A DNA stretch of 64,000 bases from Alphaproteobacteria bacterium (GTDB taxonomy: Bacteria; Pseudomonadota; Alphaproteobacteria; Rhizobiales; Devosiaceae): the NCBI GenBank assembly GCA_018828145.1, contig JAHJWO010000041.1, forward strand, positions 62,001 through 126,000. The letters are read 5' to 3'. The notes beneath the pieces are model-generated. The model saw only the letters and a list, made by a program, of their open reading frames with translations. It was not told the DNA's origin and searched no databases. Below, piece after piece: positions 46,523-53,986 of the stretch. A program made the translations under genes and the position numbers. Positions within the stretch are counted from its first letter, which is position 1, and every line of letters starts with the position of its first letter.

Positions 46523-47437
46523 TCAGGCCATTCCGCCCTCCTGACTTTGGCGTGTGGTCGCCTCATCGATCCTCTCCGCCAGGGCCGCGCTCACCGGCAC
46601 CATTGGCAGGCGCATTTCCGGGCTGTCGATCAGGCCTGTGCGCCACAGCCAATACTTGATCGCGCCGGGGCTGGGTTCGCTAAAGAGCAGGCGCGGCAGG
46701 TCGGCGAGACTTTGCCAGGCGGCCAGGGCGCCGGGCTGGTTGCCGGCCAGCATCTGCTCCCGAATGGCGACGAAGGCTGCGGTGCGAATGTGGGCCGAGG
46801 CCAGGACGGCGCCATCGGCACCCTGGGTCAGGGCTGAGTAGTAGAAAGGGTCCTCGCCGGTCAGTACGGCGAAACCGGCCGGCTTGTGACGCACCAGATC
46901 GAAGGATTGCGCGGGGTCGGCGCAGCAATCCTTGACGCCGACGATGTTGGGATGCCCGGCGAGCCGCAGCATGGTCTCGTTGCCGAGGTTGACCCCGGTT
47001 CGATAGGGAATGTTGTAGATCAGGATCGGCCTGGCCGTGCCGTCGGCCAGGGCCGAGAAATGCGCGAACAGGCCCAGCTGGGATGGCCGCGTGTAATAGG
47101 GACAGGCGATGAGATAGCCATCGATTGCCCAGTTGGCCGTGTGGTCCAGCGCCTTGGCGAGCTTGCGCGTATCGCTGCCGGAGAGCCCCAGATAGACAGG
47201 CACATGCCGGCCTGCCGCGTCCAGCGCCGCCCGGGTGATCGATACGAGGCGCCCGGTTTCGTCGTCATCGAGCGCCATACCCTCCCCTGTCGTGGCGCCC
47301 AGGATGAAGCCATCGAGCGGCTGGGCAGCATAGTGGGCGACGAGCCGGCGCAGCGATCCCTCATCGAGCGCACCGTCGCGGAACGGAGTTATCAGCGGCA
47401 GCCAGATGCCCTGCAGTGCCGATCGGCTGGTTTCCAT
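46523..47437 (-). CDS. dapA: Dihydrodipicolinate synthase/N-acetylneuraminate lyase family protein
   Basis: 304 residues from ATG 47437 with AAAGGAGAT upstream. Class I aldolase TIM barrel: Schiff-base K169 (VGVKDCC), Y141 and R146 (YNIPYRTGVN) and the loop GATTGEG at 48-53. DapA itself has GTTGES; here Gly replaces Ser, yet length and the rest agree with 4-hydroxy-tetrahydrodipicolinate synthase. It could be DapA (lysine pathway) or a paralogue acting on another oxo-acid. A terminator-like hairpin stands 36 bases before the ATG, suggesting transcription attenuation. Confidence 0.85.
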   Translation of the reverse strand: METSRSALQGIWLPLITPFRDGALDEGSLRRLVAHYAAQPLDGFILGATTGEGMALDDDETGRLVSITRAALDAAGRHVPVYLGLSGSDTRKLAKALDHTANWAIDGYLIACPYYTRPSQLGLFAHFSALADGTARPILIYNIPYRTGVNLGNETMLRLAGHPNIVGVKDCCADPAQSFDLVRHKPAGFAVLTGEDPFYYSALTQGADGAVLASAHIRTAAFVAIREQMLAGNQPGALAAWQSLADLPRLLFSEPSPGAIKYWLWRTGLIDSPEMRLPMVPVSAALAERIDEATTRQSQEGGMA

Positions 47438-47473
47438 AGTCCATCTCCTTTGGGCCGGAGACGGAGTGCGCAC

Positions 47474-47569
47474 AAAAAAGCCCCGTCGAAACCGGCGGGG
47501 TCAATCTGATCGATGTGCTTGCTAATCCCTGCGCGCGACGACCATCAGCCCCTATGCGGGGGCTTTTTT
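47474..47569 (-). promoter_or_regulatory. Attenuator-like leader upstream of dapA-family gene
   Basis: On the minus strand the 96-bp element reads: a hairpin AGCCCC-cgcata-GGGGCT, a 7-codon ORF, then CCCCG-n10-CGGGG followed by C and six T, a good intrinsic terminator, 36 bases before the dapA-family ATG. GGGG of the first hairpin can pair with CCCC of the terminator, so the two folds may exclude each other. The outer ends are an inverted repeat (AAAAAAGCCCC/GGGGCTTTTTT), so the plus strand also ends in a terminator. Confidence 0.6.
47522..47545 (-). CDS. Candidate leader peptide MVVARRD
   Basis: ATG GTC GTC GCG CGC AGG GAT TAG inside the leader element. Two Val and two Arg codons in seven is notable; Val-Val runs are usual in branched-chain amino-acid attenuators. 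No clear Shine-Dalgarno sequence other than GGGGCTG just upstream. Tentative. Confidence 0.35.
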   Translation of the reverse strand: MVVARRD

Positions 47570-47657
47570 CGAGGCCTTGAAGTTGGTGCGGCGGCAGGTC
47601 ATGCCGTCAAGGTCGGCCAAAGCCTGCAGATTGTCAATCTGGCCAGGCTGGCGCCGG

Positions 47658-48050
47658 TCAGACCCTTGAGCCGGCAGAAGCGTCGCCAGCGAGCAGGCGC
47701 GCCATGGCGTCGGTGATGGCGTGATCATCATAGGGTTTGGAAAAGAAGCTACTGCCACCGGGCAGGCTGCTTTCTTCGATGATGGCGGCGCCGGACGCGA
47801 CGATCAGCCTGACCGGCGGCCAGCGGTCCCGGATGTAATGGGCCAACTTTATGCCGTCCATTGTCCCGGGCATCTGCACATCGGTGAAAACCAGATCGAC
47901 ATCGCCCCGTGACTCGAGGATGGCGATGGCCTCATCGGCATCGCGCGCCTGCAGCGCTTCGTAGCCGGCTGCCAGCACCAGATCGACCGCACCCATGCGA
48001 ATGATCGTGCTGTCTTCGACCACCAGTACGACGGCCTTGCCTTTATTCAT
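47658..48050 (-). CDS. Single-domain response regulator (receiver only)
   Basis: 130 residues, a complete CheY-like receiver: acidic pocket E12-D13, phospho-acceptor D57 (LVFTDVQMPG), switch Ser86 (VASGAA) and K105 (FFSKPYDD). No output domain, so it must act by protein contact or as a phosphate sink. It lies 75 bp downstream of the HisKA_2 kinase gene on the same strand, its likely partner; the HWE kinase at 44938 is another candidate. Confidence 0.94.
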   Translation of the reverse strand: MNKGKAVVLVVEDSTIIRMGAVDLVLAAGYEALQARDADEAIAILESRGDVDLVFTDVQMPGTMDGIKLAHYIRDRWPPVRLIVASGAAIIEESSLPGGSSFFSKPYDDHAITDAMARLLAGDASAGSRV

Positions 48051-48125
48051 TGCTTACTCGGGTAACTGGGCGGAGCCACACAGGCCAGGCCAGTAGGGTA
48101 AAGCGATTGGGAAGCAATTGAGTTC

Positions 48126-49178
48126 CTATGCCGCGCTGGGAAGATCGGCCTGCACAGCGGCATCTTCCTTGTGGCTGATGGTGACGGCAGTGCCGGGGCC
48201 GGCATCGCTCACGGCGATTTCGCCCAGCAGGTTCTTGGCGAGCGCCTCGACGATGCCGCTCCCCAGTCCTGCCTTGGGTGCATCCTCGCCCGAGGGCATG
48301 CCGATGCCGTTGTCGGTGACGGAAAGGGTCCAGTCGTCGCCCGAGGATCGATAGTCGACCAGTATCTTGCCGTCCCGCTCATCGGGGAAAGCGTGCTTGA
48401 GGGCGTTGATGACCAGTTCGGTCACGATCAGCCCCAGGCTCACGGATATGTCCGCCTCAACGGCGCTGTCATCGACCGTCACCTCGATCGAGAGGCGTTC
48501 GGGGTCAGCGATCATGGACGCGCCAAGGCTCAGGCAAAGCTGATTGAAATAGCTGCGGACTTCGACATTGCCGTCGCTGGAGGTGGAGAGCTGGCGCTGC
48601 AGGGCCGCAATGGACATGACGCGGTTATGGGCGTTCTGCAGATGCCCCCGCGCCTCTTCCGACTGCACCCTTCGCGCGCTCTGCATGAGGACGCTGGCGA
48701 TGATCTGCAGGCTGTTCGCCACCCGATGCTGAACCTCCTGGAGCAGCATGGCCTTGTCGCGGACCAGATTGTCTTTCAGTCGCGCCTCGGCGCGCATGTC
48801 GGTCACATCGGTAATGGCCACAAGCAGGCGGATATTGTCAGCGTCGCCGTCATCGAGCGTGCGTGCATTGACGACGAGCTGCCGCGCCTTGTGGTCCGGG
48901 CGCACGAGGTCGATTTCGTAGGCTTCGATACGCGCACTGCCCGACGCGGTCGCCTTCAGCAGGGAAACCAGCTTGGGCATGGCCCATTCGCCGGCCCCGA
49001 GCTGGCCCAGGTGCCGGTCCAGAACTGCTGCAGGATCGATCTCGAAGGCGCGGCAGAAGGATGCGCTGGCGGCAATGACCCTGAGATCTTCCGTCAGGAA
49101 CAGCAGCGGCTCGTTGGATGACACGACAACAGCGAGAGTGCTCGGCGCTTCGGAATGCACAGTCGGCGGCTTTGGCAT
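48126..49178 (-). CDS. PAS-HisKA_2 sensor histidine kinase
   Basis: 350 residues from ATG 49178, preceded by GAGGG. A PAS-like domain (~15-128, ending LLVAITDVTDMRAEAR) is joined to a HisKA_2 dimerisation helix with phospho-acceptor H151 (LLQEVQHRVANSLQIIASVLM) and an HATPase_c domain (VTELVINALKHAFPD, SVTDNGIGMP, GLGSGIVEALAKNL). No membrane span, so a cytoplasmic sensor; signal unknown. The receiver gene follows downstream. Its start faces the diguanylate cyclase gene over a 272-bp divergent region. Confidence 0.94.
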   Translation of the reverse strand: MPKPPTVHSEAPSTLAVVVSSNEPLLFLTEDLRVIAASASFCRAFEIDPAAVLDRHLGQLGAGEWAMPKLVSLLKATASGSARIEAYEIDLVRPDHKARQLVVNARTLDDGDADNIRLLVAITDVTDMRAEARLKDNLVRDKAMLLQEVQHRVANSLQIIASVLMQSARRVQSEEARGHLQNAHNRVMSIAALQRQLSTSSDGNVEVRSYFNQLCLSLGASMIADPERLSIEVTVDDSAVEADISVSLGLIVTELVINALKHAFPDERDGKILVDYRSSGDDWTLSVTDNGIGMPSGEDAPKAGLGSGIVEALAKNLLGEIAVSDAGPGTAVTISHKEDAAVQADLPSAA

Positions 49179-49450
49179 GAAGTGGCCCTCAGGGGCCGAA
49201 GACCCGCAAAGCGGATCATTACTCGGCAACAATGCCGATCAGCCCGCAATGGCGGGCTCGACGTGTGTATCCTAGCATGCCTCGTGAAAAGCAGCGCCAT
49301 GCCAAATGGAGATCGGGATAACGATGGAGCGAGGCGCGGATATCCCTTAACGATAACAGCCAGTTGTCGCCATCCGTCCCGATCCGGAAGGACCGTGTTA
49401 ACCCGTCACCCCCACCATGCCTGCCGTGACTTGGGGTGCGGGGGCGCACA

Positions 49451-50614
49451 ATGTCCGCCATGGTCGGGCTCAACATCGTCATCGCTGCCATACTCGGCTT
49501 TCTTGCCCTGCTCTGTGCCGTGGCCAGTCTGGCGCTGCGGCGCAATGAGCCGCTGGCCTGGCTGGCGGCGGCGCTTGGCGTCGGCACGACGCAAACGCTG
49601 ATCGTCACCTTTGCGCCCGGCACGCCGCTGGAATTCATCTCCGCCATGGTGATGGCGCCGCTCGGCTTCTGGCTGGCCAACTGCGCCATCCACGCCATGA
49701 TGTCCGAGAAGCGCTGGCGGCGGGCGTTCAACCTGGCCTTTGCCGGATTGTGCGCCATTGCTCTGGCGCTGTTTACCGTCGGCGCACCGTTCTTCTACCA
49801 GGTCCTGTTCGTGCAGCTCGCGTGCTGCCTGGCCATGATCGATGCCGGCCTGCGCATTGTGAGCCGGCTGCGCTGGCGGGTGCTGGACATTTCCCTGCTC
49901 ATATCGGTCTGCCTGCTGGCGCTGCTCAGGATCGCGCGTCTGCCGCTGCTGGTCTGGTATTTCGGGCCCGGTATCGAATTTACCGGTTTCAACGGCTCAT
50001 CGATGGAGCTGGCCATGCTGGCGGGCGAGAGCTTCCTCACCCTGGGGATCATCACGCTCGTGATCTCGGCGATCATCGCCGACACGATCGAGACATTCCG
50101 GCTGCAGTCCGAACGCGACGGGCTGACGGGCCTGCTCAACCGCCGGGCCTTCGATGCGCTGGCCGGCGTGACGGCAGCCAGGGGCGGCGCGGTGATCTTC
50201 TGCGACATCGACCATTTCAAGCAGGTCAATGACCGCTTCGGCCACCAGGTTGGCGACGAGGTGATCTGCGCCTTTGCCAGCGTCATGGCGCGGACCGGCT
50301 ATCAGGCAGGCCGTATCGGCGGGGAGGAATTCGCGCTGCTGCTGCCCGGCATGTTCATGCAGGAGGCGCTCGATGTCGCCGAGATGATCCGCACCCGCTT
50401 TCATGCCGGCGGCGACATACCCGAGATGCCTGCAGGCACCAGGGTCAGTGCCAGTTTCGGCGTGGCCGGCTTTGCCGGGGGCACGCCACCGTCATCGGCA
50501 TTCGACCGTGCCGACGCCGCGCTCTACCGGGCCAAGCATGAGGGGCGCAACCGCGTCTGCGCCGACCTGGATGGATCGGGGCACTATGGGGCAAAGGACC
50601 TGCTGACGGCGTGA
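49451..50614 (+). CDS. Membrane-bound diguanylate cyclase (GGDEF)
   Basis: 387 residues from ATG 49451 with GGGGGCG upstream; a GTG five codons earlier is possible. About six to seven membrane spans cover residues 8-215 (NIVIAAILGFLALLCAVASL ... GIITLVISAIIADTIE). The GGDEF domain has DIDHFKQVNDRFGHQVGDE and the active-site GGEEF at 290-294, so synthesis of cyclic di-GMP is expected. The inhibitory I-site RxxD would be R281-TG-Y284, so product inhibition through that site is probably lost. Divergent from the HisKA_2 kinase. Confidence 0.94.
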   Translation: MSAMVGLNIVIAAILGFLALLCAVASLALRRNEPLAWLAAALGVGTTQTLIVTFAPGTPLEFISAMVMAPLGFWLANCAIHAMMSEKRWRRAFNLAFAGLCAIALALFTVGAPFFYQVLFVQLACCLAMIDAGLRIVSRLRWRVLDISLLISVCLLALLRIARLPLLVWYFGPGIEFTGFNGSSMELAMLAGESFLTLGIITLVISAIIADTIETFRLQSERDGLTGLLNRRAFDALAGVTAARGGAVIFCDIDHFKQVNDRFGHQVGDEVICAFASVMARTGYQAGRIGGEEFALLLPGMFMQEALDVAEMIRTRFHAGGDIPEMPAGTRVSASFGVAGFAGGTPPSSAFDRADAALYRAKHEGRNRVCADLDGSGHYGAKDLLTA

Positions 50615-50624
50615 CGCGGGCCGG

Positions 50625-51086
50625 TTATTGCACCGGCCAGAGGATCTCCGTCTTGATCTGCTCGGGCGGGCTGTCCGGCGGGCTGCAATAGACTTCCCAC
50701 ATATCCTGCGCAGCGGTGAGGCCGCGGGCCTTCATCTCCTCGGTCATGGCATTGTAGGTCTGCACCACCGTGTCATACGGCCCCATATGCACCGCCTTCA
50801 TATTGCGGCCCGATGGCGTCTGGCCGGTCTGAAGGCCGGCCGCCTTGAGCTTGTCGAGTTCGTCGGGGCGGGCGGGAAAGCCGAGTTCGAAGGTCGTGGT
50901 CTTCTCGTCATAGGCGGTGTAGTGGCACATCGGCATGCCCGCCATGCGCGCACCGGACTGGCCAAAGGCCGCGCCCAGCCGGTCGAAGCCCTGCCCCATG
51001 GCCTGGGCGATGTCGGACATGGGCGTGGTCATGGTGATATAGGCAAAGGGCTCTGGCTTGAGCGTGACGATCGGAAAAGCTGGCAT
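50625..51086 (-). CDS. GyrI-like/effector-binding domain protein
   Basis: 153 residues from ATG 51086, with GAGGAGC at ideal spacing. The fold markers are VTLKPEPFAYITMTTPMSDIAQAMG at the start (key piece FAYITMTTPM), MCHYTAYDEKTTTFELGFP and MKAVHMGPYDTVVQTYNAM, all of the SHS2/GyrI-like ligand-binding type. Such domains bind small hydrophobic or cationic compounds; alone, without a DNA-binding domain, the role is unclear. Convergent with the diguanylate cyclase gene, 10 bp apart. Confidence 0.85.
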   Translation of the reverse strand: MPAFPIVTLKPEPFAYITMTTPMSDIAQAMGQGFDRLGAAFGQSGARMAGMPMCHYTAYDEKTTTFELGFPARPDELDKLKAAGLQTGQTPSGRNMKAVHMGPYDTVVQTYNAMTEEMKARGLTAAQDMWEVYCSPPDSPPEQIKTEILWPVQ

Positions 51087-51169
51087 CGGATGCTCCTCAT
51101 GCTGGTCGTTCCAGCTTGCACCCAAATGGCCCTCCGGTAATTGATCCAGGTCAGGCAGCAGGCAATTGC

Positions 51170-52243
51170 CTAGTCGAGCCCTGCCGCGGCCAGCACTTTT
51201 CTGAACAGGGTGGGCAAAGCCTCGCCCTTGAGCGCGCGCGGCGGCGCCCACCAGCCGCCATCGAGCCCATCGGCCGGCACCTGCGCCGACCAGATTTCCA
51301 GCTCGAGCCGGAAATGGGTGAAGACATGCACCACCTGCCCCCGATGCTGCCAGGCGCCGGTCACCGGATAGTCCGCCACCGGCAGGTCGGCGGCCCAGGC
51401 CGAGCCGGGCACTTCGGTCATGCCACCCAGCAGGCCCTTTTCGGGCCGGCTCTGCAGATAGACGTCGCCATCGGCGTCGCGCATCACGTAGGCATGACCC
51501 TTGCGCACCGGCCGTTCGGCCTTGACCGGCTTGACGGGATAAATGGTCGGATCGCCCGCCTTGGTGGCCGTGCAGCCCGGCTGGATCGGGCACAGCATGC
51601 AGGCGGCCATGCGCGGCGCGCAGATGGTGGCGCCCAGATCCATCATGGCCTGGGCAAAGTCCCCTGCCCGCTCGGGCACCGCGGCCTGCAGGGCGGCGCG
51701 CAGCTCCTCCTTGGCCTCGCGCACCGGGACGGGCAGCGCGTAATAGCGCGCCAGAACGCGGTCCAGATTGCCATCGAGCACGGCGATGGGTTCGTCAAAG
51801 CAGATGGCGGCAATGGCGGCGCTGGTATAGGCGCCGATGCCCGGCAGGGTCTGCAGGCCAGCCGAGGTCTGCGGGAACACGCCGGCATGCTCGTTCACCA
51901 CGGCCTGGGCGCAGGCATGCAGGTTCCTGGCGCGGGCATAGTAGCCAAGGCCGGCCCATTCCTTGAGCACGCTGTCGAGCGGCGCCGCGGCGAGATCGTG
52001 CACGGTCGGCCAAAGGCTGGTGAAGCGCAGGAAGTAGTTCTTCACCGCCGCCACCGTGGTCTGCTGCAGCATCACCTCGCTGAGCCAGATACGGTAAGGG
52101 TCGGGCCCGATCCCACGTGCCCGATCGGCCGGGGCAATGCGCCAGGGCAGCTCGCGCGCATGCCGGTCATACCAGGCGAGCACAGCCGGGGCATCGATGG
52201 GGGCGGGATCGGGAAGATACATGGGAACCGGATAACTGGTCAT
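51170..52243 (-). CDS. mutY: A/G-specific adenine glycosylase
   Basis: 357 residues. Removes adenine mispaired with 8-oxoguanine. Helix-hairpin-helix LPGIGAYT at 133-140, catalytic E56 (LSEVMLQQT) and D157 (VLDGNLDRV), and the [4Fe-4S] ligands C208-x6-C215-x2-C218-x5-C224. The C-terminal NUDIX-like domain for 8-oxoG recognition follows (~235-357, with VFTHFRLELEIW). Divergent from the DUF721 gene; a palindromic repeat lies in the gap. Confidence 0.97.
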   Translation of the reverse strand: MTSYPVPMYLPDPAPIDAPAVLAWYDRHARELPWRIAPADRARGIGPDPYRIWLSEVMLQQTTVAAVKNYFLRFTSLWPTVHDLAAAPLDSVLKEWAGLGYYARARNLHACAQAVVNEHAGVFPQTSAGLQTLPGIGAYTSAAIAAICFDEPIAVLDGNLDRVLARYYALPVPVREAKEELRAALQAAVPERAGDFAQAMMDLGATICAPRMAACMLCPIQPGCTATKAGDPTIYPVKPVKAERPVRKGHAYVMRDADGDVYLQSRPEKGLLGGMTEVPGSAWAADLPVADYPVTGAWQHRGQVVHVFTHFRLELEIWSAQVPADGLDGGWWAPPRALKGEALPTLFRKVLAAAGLD

Positions 52244-52333
52244 GTGACGACCCTCAAGAGGGAGTGGGTCACTTCCCGTTCAATCGCTCTGGTCTCTTCC
52301 GCCGCGACCAGTATCCACACCGGGGCTAAACAA

Positions 52334-52436
52334 CCCCCACCCTTGATCCCTCCCCACAAGGGGGAGGGAGACGATGGAACTGAGACGGCGGAGCTGGCGC
52401 CTCCCTCCCCTCGATGGGGAGGGAATGAGGGTGGGG
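52334..52436. repeat. Palindromic intergenic element between mutY and DUF721 gene
   Basis: Outer arms CCCCCACCCTTGATCCCTCCCC (52334-52355; 20+ bases, arms shown by key blocks CCCCACCC and CCCTCCCC) and GGGGAGGGAATGAGGGTGGGG-type reverse complement at 52416-52436. Each side also folds alone: CCCTCCCC-acaag-GGGGAGGG and CCCTCCCC-tcgat-GGGGAGGG. This looks like a dispersed repeat unit, not a gene. Confidence 0.8.
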
Positions 52437-52503
52437 TGATGGGAGCCACCGGCCCATAGACGCACCCTTGTTATGTGAGGTGAAGTCGGTCTACTCCACT
52501 GTT

Positions 52504-53016
52504 ATGGCCAAGGACGATCTCCCCGAACCGAAACGCCGCAATCGGACGATGAGCGTCGCCGATGTGCTGAGTGGCGCGCTCGATCCGGTCTTGAAGAAGC
52601 GCGGCTTTGCCAGCCGGGACATCATCGCGCATTGGTCGGTGATGGCGCCCAAGCCCTATGACACCGTGGCCATTCCCGACAAGCTTAGCTGGCCGCGCGG
52701 CGAGCGTGGCGCCGAGGGGGCGACGCTGGTGCTGCGCTGCGTGCCGGGACATGCCATGGCCATCGCCCATGAGGGGCCCAAGATCGCCGCGGCGATCAAC
52801 CGCTATTTCGGCTTCGTGCTGGTGGGGGCGGTGCGCCTGTCGGCAGAGCCGTTCACCCCCGGTTCAGGCCGCAAGGAGCAAAAACCGCTCCAACCGAGCC
52901 AGAGCGTGATCGCAAAGGTCGGGGCCCAGGTGGCCGATATTGCAGACGACGATCTGAGGGAAGCGTTGCGGACTCTGGGTCACGCGCTATCCAGCAGATC
53001 GGGGCGAAGCGACTAG
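52504..53016 (+). CDS. DUF721 domain protein (DciA-like)
   Basis: 170 residues from ATG 52504. The DUF721 core is MSVADVLSGALDPVLKKRGFASRDIIAHWSVMAP (key pieces LDPVLKKRGF and IIAHWSVM), followed by a strand-rich part with LVLRCVPGHAMAIAHEGPKIAAAINRYFGF. DciA of other bacteria loads the replicative helicase DnaB where DnaC is absent, which fits alphaproteobacteria, but this link is by family. A low-complexity linker and a C-terminal helix follow. First gene of the DUF721 - DsbA - smc series. Confidence 0.88.
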   Translation: MAKDDLPEPKRRNRTMSVADVLSGALDPVLKKRGFASRDIIAHWSVMAPKPYDTVAIPDKLSWPRGERGAEGATLVLRCVPGHAMAIAHEGPKIAAAINRYFGFVLVGAVRLSAEPFTPGSGRKEQKPLQPSQSVIAKVGAQVADIADDDLREALRTLGHALSSRSGRSD

Positions 53017-53128
53017 CCATTGTCGCGACAGTGGAACCGCACTGTTCACGTCGGGTTGATGGCTGTGCCCACTTGCCCACACAATTGCCGCGTGTAGTGT
53101 CGCGCGCAACAAAACAGGAGCGTTAGTC

Positions 53129-53938
53129 GTGAACTTTAACCGCCGTGACACCCTCATCCTAGCTGCGGCCGCGTCGGCCCTGAGCCTTTGCGGGGTGGCC
53201 ACCGCCAGCGCTGCCGAAGGCGACATGGTGGATGTTGCCAAGCTGCTGGCGCCTGCCGGCGGGGTTGCCGACCACGTCATGGGCAGCGAGACCGCGCCCG
53301 TCACCGTCATTGAATATGCCTCGCCGACCTGCCCGCATTGCGCGACCTTCTCCAATGACGTGCTGCCGGGCTTCATCGAGTCCTATGTCGATACCGGCAA
53401 GGTCAAGCTCATCGTGCGCCCCTTCGTGCGCAACGTGCTCGACGCGGCCGTGTTCATGCTGGCCGAGGCTTCCGGCCCGACCAATTACCACAATGTGCTG
53501 TCGACCTATTTCAAGACCCAGACCACCTGGGCCAGCTCGCAGACACCGCGCGACGCCATCCTCGAAATCGCCAAGCAGCTGGGCTTTACCCAGGAAACTT
53601 TCGACGCTGCATTGACGAATCAGGAACTGTTCACAGGGATGGAAGCCTTGCGCGAACAGGCGCTGGATGAATTTGGTCTGGCAGGCACCCCGACATTCTA
53701 TGTCAATGGCAAGACACTCACCGGTGACAAGACGCTCGAGCAGCTCGCCGCTGAAATCGATCCCCTTGTTCCTGCCGATTTCGTTGCCACGACCGGCGCC
53801 GCTACAACCGCTGCCCCGGCAGCAGCCGAGCCCGCCGCTGCCCCTGCACCCGCTGCAACAACCGACGCCATGTCCCCGGCCGGCGGCGCGATGGCTCCAG
53901 CCGACCCTGCCGCGACGCCAGCCACCCCTGCGCAGTAA
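53129..53938 (+). CDS. DsbA family thioredoxin-fold protein, periplasmic
   Basis: 269 residues, GTG start with AGGAG upstream. Twin-arginine-like basic start and signal peptide (residues 5-29, cut near ASA-AEG). Redox motif C68-PH-C71 in ASPTCPHCATF, cis-Pro in AGTPTFYVNG. The last ~50 residues (from ~222) are a Pro/Ala/Thr-rich low-complexity tail, unusual for a soluble DsbA and possibly a flexible spacer. Likely a thiol oxidase or isomerase of the Com1-like group. smc follows 48 bp downstream. Confidence 0.92.
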   Translation: MNFNRRDTLILAAAASALSLCGVATASAAEGDMVDVAKLLAPAGGVADHVMGSETAPVTVIEYASPTCPHCATFSNDVLPGFIESYVDTGKVKLIVRPFVRNVLDAAVFMLAEASGPTNYHNVLSTYFKTQTTWASSQTPRDAILEIAKQLGFTQETFDAALTNQELFTGMEALREQALDEFGLAGTPTFYVNGKTLTGDKTLEQLAAEIDPLVPADFVATTGAATTAAPAAAEPAAAPAPAATTDAMSPAGGAMAPADPAATPATPAQ

Positions 53939-53956
53939 CGACCTCACCAATGTGGT

Positions 53957-53983
53957 TCCCTTCTCCCCGCGCGGGAGAAGGGA
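53957..53983. repeat. Inverted repeat overlapping the smc ribosome-binding region
   Basis: TCCCTTCTCCC-cgcgc-GGGAGAAGGGA, an 11-bp perfect stem. The right arm ends three bases before the smc GTG and contains the only Shine-Dalgarno-like purine runs. Similar CT/GA-rich palindromes occur after tlyA near 1205, so it is probably a dispersed repeat. Confidence 0.75.
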
Positions 53984-53986
53984 GAA

